From Gracilaria vermiculophylla (Eukaryota; Rhodophyta; Florideophyceae; Gracilariales; Gracilariaceae), in NCBI GenBank assembly GCA_019155205.2, contig JAHNZQ020000172.1, forward strand, positions 1,275,002 to 1,288,303: a stretch of DNA of 13,302 bases, in the 5' to 3' direction. The translations under genes were made by a program, and so were the position numbers. Shown here one piece after another: positions 8,808 through 13,302 of the stretch. Under the pieces are notes generated by a model. That model ran no database searches and was not told where the DNA came from. It worked only from the letters and a program-made list of their open reading frames with translations. The stretch's first letter is position 1, and each line of letters opens with the position of its first letter.

Positions 8808-8878
8808 AGTAGCGAAACACACCTGCGCAACAGGGAGTTGAGCGCCGAAGCTCGGGCGTTAAAGCACTCTTTTCCAAA

Positions 8879-10822
8879 ATGCCGAACACCCGGGATATTC
8901 CTACGCAACTTTGCGAGGCACAGCAACACCCGCACAAGCGGTCTTCTCTTTCCATCGTCCGTCTTTCGTCTCCAGCGATCGTCCCTGCCTCCAGCAGCTC
9001 TCCTCCGATTCCTCGTGCGACAAGTCCGATGAACGGGAACGACAACATCTACCCCAGCGGGGGTTTCTTCAGTGGCTCCCAGTCAGTGCCTCTTCCGCAA
9101 AGCGGGTACAAAGCCGGTCCGCAGGGACGGGAGAATCCTCGCCGGGGGGCTCCTAACGCTGCAGGCGGTCACGCGCACCCCGATGGCGGTATCTTCCACA
9201 CTGGTGGCGGTGCCGGACAGGGTCACATCATGCCGCCGCAGCGTGCGTGGCCGTCGTACAACGACTTGGTGGGGTTGGATCCGCATCGTCATGCGATACT
9301 GTTCCGGCGGGCGCCGTGGTTTCACCCCACTGCCGTCTTCGACGAGGCGCTCATCGTGTCGTACTCCGACGGAAACGACCTGCTTCCGGGTGAACTTCCG
9401 GCAATCGTCACCACTTCGTGGGATTGGCGACGCCGAATGACGGTTCCCGAACACGCAATTATGCGGCGCAGTGGCAAATCGCGCGCAGTGGCGCCCGCCA
9501 ACTTCGTGCAGATCGGATATTCCCGTATGAACTGTGCGGCATTCCGTTTCCCGCTCCCTGAGGAGCTCGGCTTCGACCTTCGGTTGTACCGGACGGAGGG
9601 CGAGATCGGTTATTGTGACCGTCTCGCTGACCTCAATGTCACCGCGGGGCGGGGCCAGGTCACTCCGCGTCAAGCGGCGCTTTGCTGGGTGCGCCCGATT
9701 ATCCGGGCCGAGGTCCAGTACCTAGACCGAGAGGGTCGCTCCCGGTTCTTATAGGGCTTCATCCACGACGAGCGTCAGTCAAGGTCCCGCTTCGGGTTCC
9801 ATATTCCGTACCAAAACACGGAAGTGAACCGGATCCATCCGTTCCATCGGCTTGGCCGGTACGTTCGTCTGCCAGGGTGGTGGTCCGCGGTAGAGGTATG
9901 CCGCGGGTGCTATGCGGAATTGCCACCCGTGGTCACCTACCTAGGGTCATGCCTAATGCAGGATCCGGTATCCGGCTTGTGGTCCGTAGTAATAACGGAA
10001 TGGGCAGCCCGCACAGCGACGTTTATGCTCTGGGAGGCCTACGACCAGTATCGAATGTGGTACCTCCCTCCGCGCTTGCGGACTTGCATCCGAGAGCTCG
10101 ACTTGCGCGTCCCTCTTGGGGGTGTGAACAACGCCGAGGAGGCTCAGGAACTCCTGGATGTCGTCGACCATGTAGATTGGAGCACCGTTCCGTTACGGCA
10201 GAGTGGCCGTGGTGACGAGCGCGGGGGCCATGACCGGTCTCCGGGACGACGCACACCATTGGCGGGAGATTTCATCTTCTATGACCCTTGGGAGGGACGC
10301 GAAATCTTCGAAGTGGAGGCCGCAGCGTTGCGCACCGCAGAGCGGATTATTCACCGAGGTCACCCGCGTGGATTTGGCAATTGCGACGACTACCACCCGG
10401 CGTACAACGACGACGTCCTCCTCGAGGAGGGCTATGACGATGACGATGGAATCGGGGCCAATGACGCCGAAGCGGGTAATCTGGGGACGGGCTACAGTCC
10501 GGCCGGGCCGGCAACGGTACCGAGTAGCGGCGGCGCTGTGGCGGGTCTTCCCACAGCGCCGTTCCATGATACGGCTGCCGCGAACTTGCCGGACGAACCG
10601 GAAGTTATCGAAGTTCCACCACCTTTGGCGAACGAAGCCTTGGTGGTAGCACAATTCCTCCGCGGAGTCGGGTTGAGTGTACGCGAGACGAGCGGTAACA
10701 TTGCCTCGTTGAGGGCTGTTCTCGCTGCGCGTCTGAACGGAAGGAACGGAGGTACGGGACACGGTGCTGCCCACGGTGAGGCCGGAGATGACCACGACGC
10801 GCCCAGTGCATTCAACCCGTGA
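8879..10822 (+). pseudogene. Antisense ORF of the retrotransposon, 647 codons with one in-frame TAG
   Basis: Two long frames, 8879-9754 (291 residues from an ATG) and 9755-10822, are in the same phase and separated only by TAG at 9752-9754. Together they form one ORF on the strand opposite to pol. Residues 1-55 are Ser/Pro-rich and 50-105 Gly-rich and probably disordered. Residues 110-290 and 295-440 look globular, rich in Trp, Tyr and Arg, with C-R-G-C at 341-344. An acidic stretch (YDDDD...) lies near 519, and a Leu/Ala helix lies around 585-625 before a Gly/His tail. There are no zinc knuckles, membrane segments or catalytic motifs I recognise. It is not gag, pol or a typical env. Known plant Ty3/gypsy elements carry additional antisense ORFs between integrase and the 3' LTR, and the position here is the same. 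The TAG may be a nonsense mutation, a readthrough site, or part of an unspliced intron. Confidence 0.62.
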
Positions 10823-10887
10823 GTTGGCTTCGGACTTTCTAGCAGGCGGTCCGACTTTCCGCGTGCGCGAGCGTAATTTCGAGTGAC

Positions 10888-10893
10888 AATAAA
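10888..10893 (+). terminator. AATAAA poly(A) signal after the antisense ORF
   Basis: A canonical AATAAA 66 bases downstream of the TGA at 10820-10822, on the strand of the antisense ORF and before the convergent end of pol. It supports the ORF being a transcription unit of its own. Confidence 0.4.
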
Positions 10894-10927
10894 CCGGGAG
10901 GTCCCGCTTCTTGCGTATGCTTATGCA

Positions 10928-10982
10928 TCTCGTTCCATCTTCTTTCTCTTCTACTTCTCTGTTCTTCTTCTTCTCTTTCCAG
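10928..10982 (+). other. Pyrimidine-rich tract ending in CAG (acceptor-like)
   Basis: About 53 bases are almost all C and T on the plus strand and end TTCTCTTTCCAG, a textbook splice-acceptor form. On the minus strand it is a purine-rich tract lying between the end of pol and the antisense ORF. A GTGAGT donor-like string at 10819-10824 overlaps the ORF stop. It may be an intron end, an internal polypurine tract, or simple sequence. Confidence 0.4.
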
Positions 10983-11109
10983 GTCTTCATCATCCAGCTC
11001 TACTGTGTACCCTCCCCACTAGGGGTCACTTCTTCCGCAACCCTTCCCTGGCAGGTGTCACCAGGACTTCTCCGCGAAGGGTCAGCTAGCCTTCCCTGCG
11101 AGCGGTTAG

Positions 11110-13302
11110 CTACCCAACTTGGGCGCGGTTAATTGTTGCCGGCAAAGCCGTGAGCGTTCTCCTGTGGTATTGCACCACCTTGGAGCGGGGCAGATGTTCG
11201 ATCGGCTCGTCCGAATCGGCTTCGGGCCCATACCCGTACCAACGGACCAAGTACTGAATGTACCCCAAAGGGTGATAGGAATGCTCCACAATGTGGTTGA
11301 CCACGTACTCTTGACGGTAAACCTGTCGGCCCTGCCGTGTAACGACGACGTCTCGACGGCGGTCGGGGTGGGCTGCGCTTGAGTCGTCCGGCGTTCCGGA
11401 CGCCGTATGCGGCGGGTGACGCATGGAGTCCAACGGCTTAGCCGGTGTCTCGTCTTCCCGTAACTCTGCGAGTGTCCTGACGGCACCACCTTGCGGTTTG
11501 CTCTGCACGGTAGGATATAAGGGCGCAACGGACTTCTCTGATTCTCCCTCACCGACGTGTATCTCCCGCCGTTCGAGCGCGTTGATATCCGCTTCTGGGG
11601 ACTTTGCCGGTTCTGCTGTGGTGTGGGCCAACTCCCGCGACGAAGGATCCGACTGTTGCGGAGCACGGTCCAACGTTTGCGACGAAATGGTCGACGTCTG
11701 CGACGGAAGGGACGGCTCACCCAGTGATGAGCGACGTAGACCGATTCTTTCCCGCGAAGCGGCGACGTTTGTGAATGCCTCAATATCCGTAGAAACGGCG
11801 CGAGTCCGCGAGTGTGCGGCACGATCACGACGGACTTTGTGCGCATTCCCCTCCTTAGGCTGCGGGCCTTCTTGAGGTTGAGGCCGAACAGGCGGGAAGT
11901 CCAACAAGTCCAACAGTCTCCGAGTCGGGTGCGGCATCTCCGATGGTCGGGACGTCGACGGTGTAACCAGTTGTGTTGCGTGGGAGGGTCCCGACGGAAT
12001 GTTCCCGGGTGTACCGGCTGTAGCGCCCAATCGTGGAGAGGCGGGAACCACGCGGTCTCTGGAGACCCGTTCGTGCGTTCCGGCAATATCAAGTACGGCC
12101 GTGCCGGAGGCCAACGCAACGACGCGGTATGGTCCCTCCGCTATTGGAGATAGCTTGTGGCGCTTTTCCCTTTCAGGGTTTCAATGCTTCTTTCGGAGGA
12201 ACGCGTAACCATCGCGAACGAGTGATGGTTGCGCGCGGCGCACGTGGGAATCAAAGTCGCGTTTGTACGTGGCTTGGGCTCGGGCCATTGAACGATGCAC
12301 CTGCGGTACTAACTTCGTGAGCCACGACTTACAGTGATCCCGAAATCCTTTCGGCGACGGGAAAGCATCCAGCGTAGGCTGTGATTCCAACGCCACACTA
12401 TGTAAAATGCGTGATAGCACTAGCTCGAACGGGGTGACGCCGGTTGTCCGGTGGACCTGCGTGATGTACGCGAAGGTCAACGCGTCCGTGAAAGCATCCC
12501 AGGTTTAGGGGTGATCAGCGACGTACGAACGGAGTGCTGCCAGTAGAGTCCGGTTAAACCGTTCCACTTGTCCATTGGCCCGAGGATGGTACGTGGTCGT
12601 GAACAGGTTCTTGATGTCGAGAATCCTGCAAACATCCTCGAAGAACCGAGAGGCAAACTGTTTCCCGTTATGGGAGAGTAAGTTAACCGGCGGACCGTAG
12701 TCAAAAACCCAATGGGTAACAAACGCCTGTGCGACACTTCGAGCGATGATTTGTCGTAATGGAACGGTCCGAACGAGTTTCGAGAAACGACCCGAAATGA
12801 CGAGTAAGAATTTGTTCCCACGTTTTGTGGTGAGGAACGGCCCCAAAATATCGATGGCCACAAATTCCAGCGGCGCGCGCGCGGGTAAGAGCTTCAATTT
12901 GCTCGCGTGTCGCCGGAGCTTCACCCGATTTCGGGCGCATTCGGTGCAGAACCGCACTGTTGCGTAGCAATCTACCGCCATGGCGAGCCAATAGAAAGTC
13001 CGCCTTAGTGTGAGGTAGAACTTCCTTCCACCGGCATGTCCACTCAGCTTTGAGTAGTGGGACAAGTGAAGTACCCTGGTCTGTAGTGTATGCGGCACCA
13101 CTATCTGAGGCGTGGGATGCACGGTGCGCACTAGTTGCCCAGCGTCATTCACCCGGAACGGAATCTCGGCTTCCCCGTTAAGTTGCGCTCGCACCTTCGC
13201 GCAAAACGGGTCCACAAACTGTTCTCGGACTAACTCTTCCGGTGTCACCGGCACGAAACTACCGGGAAGGGGATCTTTCCTTCCGTCTGCGACGAGAAGC
13301 GT
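11110..13302 (-). pseudogene. pol: Ty3/gypsy pol: integrase with C-terminal chromodomain, two in-frame stops, partial
   Basis: One frame runs from the right edge to TAG at 11110, 730 codons, broken by TAA (12505-12507) and TGA (12181-12183). The following numbers count from the Val codon at 13252-13254. An HHCC zinc domain has His63/66, His73, Cys103 and Cys106. The catalytic core has Asp135 (AIDILGP) and Glu231 (NGQVERFN), but His195 (LLSHNG) stands where the second Asp belongs; 35 residues separate it from Glu231, confirming DD35E spacing. Gly155 replaces the usual Asp of DRFSK. A GPY/F module (KLSPIAEGPYRVV, GPY at 12127-12135) follows the second stop. Then come about 270 codons of Pro/Arg/Ser-rich linker and a chromodomain. 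RT and RNase H should lie beyond 13302. No frameshift was found. The integrase would join element DNA to the host; this copy cannot. Confidence 0.9.
11158..11310 (-). other. Chromodomain at the C-terminus of pol
   Basis: About 51 residues from EYVVNHIVE through LVRWYGYGPE to SDEPIEHL and VVQYH match the chromodomain pattern. The Tyr of EYVV and the Trp and Tyr of RWYGY occupy the three aromatic-cage positions of HP1-type domains, while the usual TWEP reads SDEP. In chromoviruses this domain steers integration to chromatin carrying methylated histone H3. Fifteen residues follow before the stop. The domain is still intact although pol upstream is broken. Confidence 0.85.

Larger units (their letters stand above)
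8039..13302 (-). mobile_element. Ty3/gypsy chromodomain LTR retrotransposon, decayed, 5' part outside window
   Basis: In minus orientation the element has, from the right edge: pol with integrase and a C-terminal chromodomain, a large antisense ORF, a polypurine tract, and a candidate 3' LTR. Protease, RT, RNase H, gag, the primer-binding site and the 5' LTR are not visible and should lie past 13302. The left end is either 8039 or 8467, because both carry the same terminal word. Two stops in pol, loss of an integrase catalytic residue and a stop in the antisense ORF show it cannot move by itself. The region is visibly richer in GC than bases 1-8000, consistent with inserted DNA. Confidence 0.7.

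Noticed and set aside
9083..9673. Minus-strand frames of 196 and 266 codons opposite the antisense ORF
   Set aside because: They stop at unrelated points, while the plus frame keeps one phase for 647 codons with one stop.
10928..10980. Purine tract (minus strand) as the polypurine tract of the element
   Set aside because: No matching inverted LTR end was found to its left, whereas the tract at 8790-8807 directly abuts a TG...CA repeat.
11106..12119. Minus frame of 337 codons overlapping the chromodomain frame
   Set aside because: Arg/Pro-rich shadow one base out of phase; the chromodomain is only in the frame ending at 11110.
1..13302. CRISPR arrays, rRNA, bacterial operons
   Set aside because: No regularly spaced repeats, no rRNA core words and no ribosome-binding-site-led gene clusters were seen.

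Overview
Organism: nuclear DNA of a eukaryote, not a prokaryote. There are no Shine-Dalgarno-spaced operons. The one convincing host gene has a TATA/CCAAT promoter and a secretory signal. The right third is a decayed chromodomain LTR retrotransposon. Intron-poor genes, a Pro/Thr-repeat secreted protein and abundant Ty3/gypsy DNA would fit a red seaweed such as Chondrus, but that is a guess from style and not something the sequence proves.

Layout: Bases 1-125 look like the right-hand end of a Tc1/mariner-type DNA transposon, with a repeated 21-base terminal motif ending ACTG|TA. Bases 126-4560 are mostly gene-poor, with a few unrecognised short ORFs and small hairpins. Bases 4582-5531 hold the one well-supported host gene: E-box, CCAAT and TATA elements, then a 243-residue secreted protein with a signal peptide, a charged helix, a Pro/Thr linker and a four-cysteine C-terminal domain. 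Bases 5532-8038 again hold no confident gene.

From about 8039 or 8467 to the right edge lies one retrotransposon in minus orientation. Read from the right edge leftwards it has: pol (the zinc-binding domain, core and GPY module of integrase, then a very long linker and a C-terminal chromodomain); a large ORF of about 647 codons on the OPPOSITE strand (8879-10822); a polypurine tract; and a candidate 3' LTR with TGCAACGCC inverted ends. RT, RNase H, gag and the 5' LTR must lie beyond 13302. The copy is dead: pol has two in-frame stops and has lost the second catalytic Asp of integrase, and the antisense ORF has one in-frame stop.

The most interesting signal is this antisense ORF enclosed in the element, with a possible promoter of its own inside the LTR and a poly(A) signal facing the end of pol.
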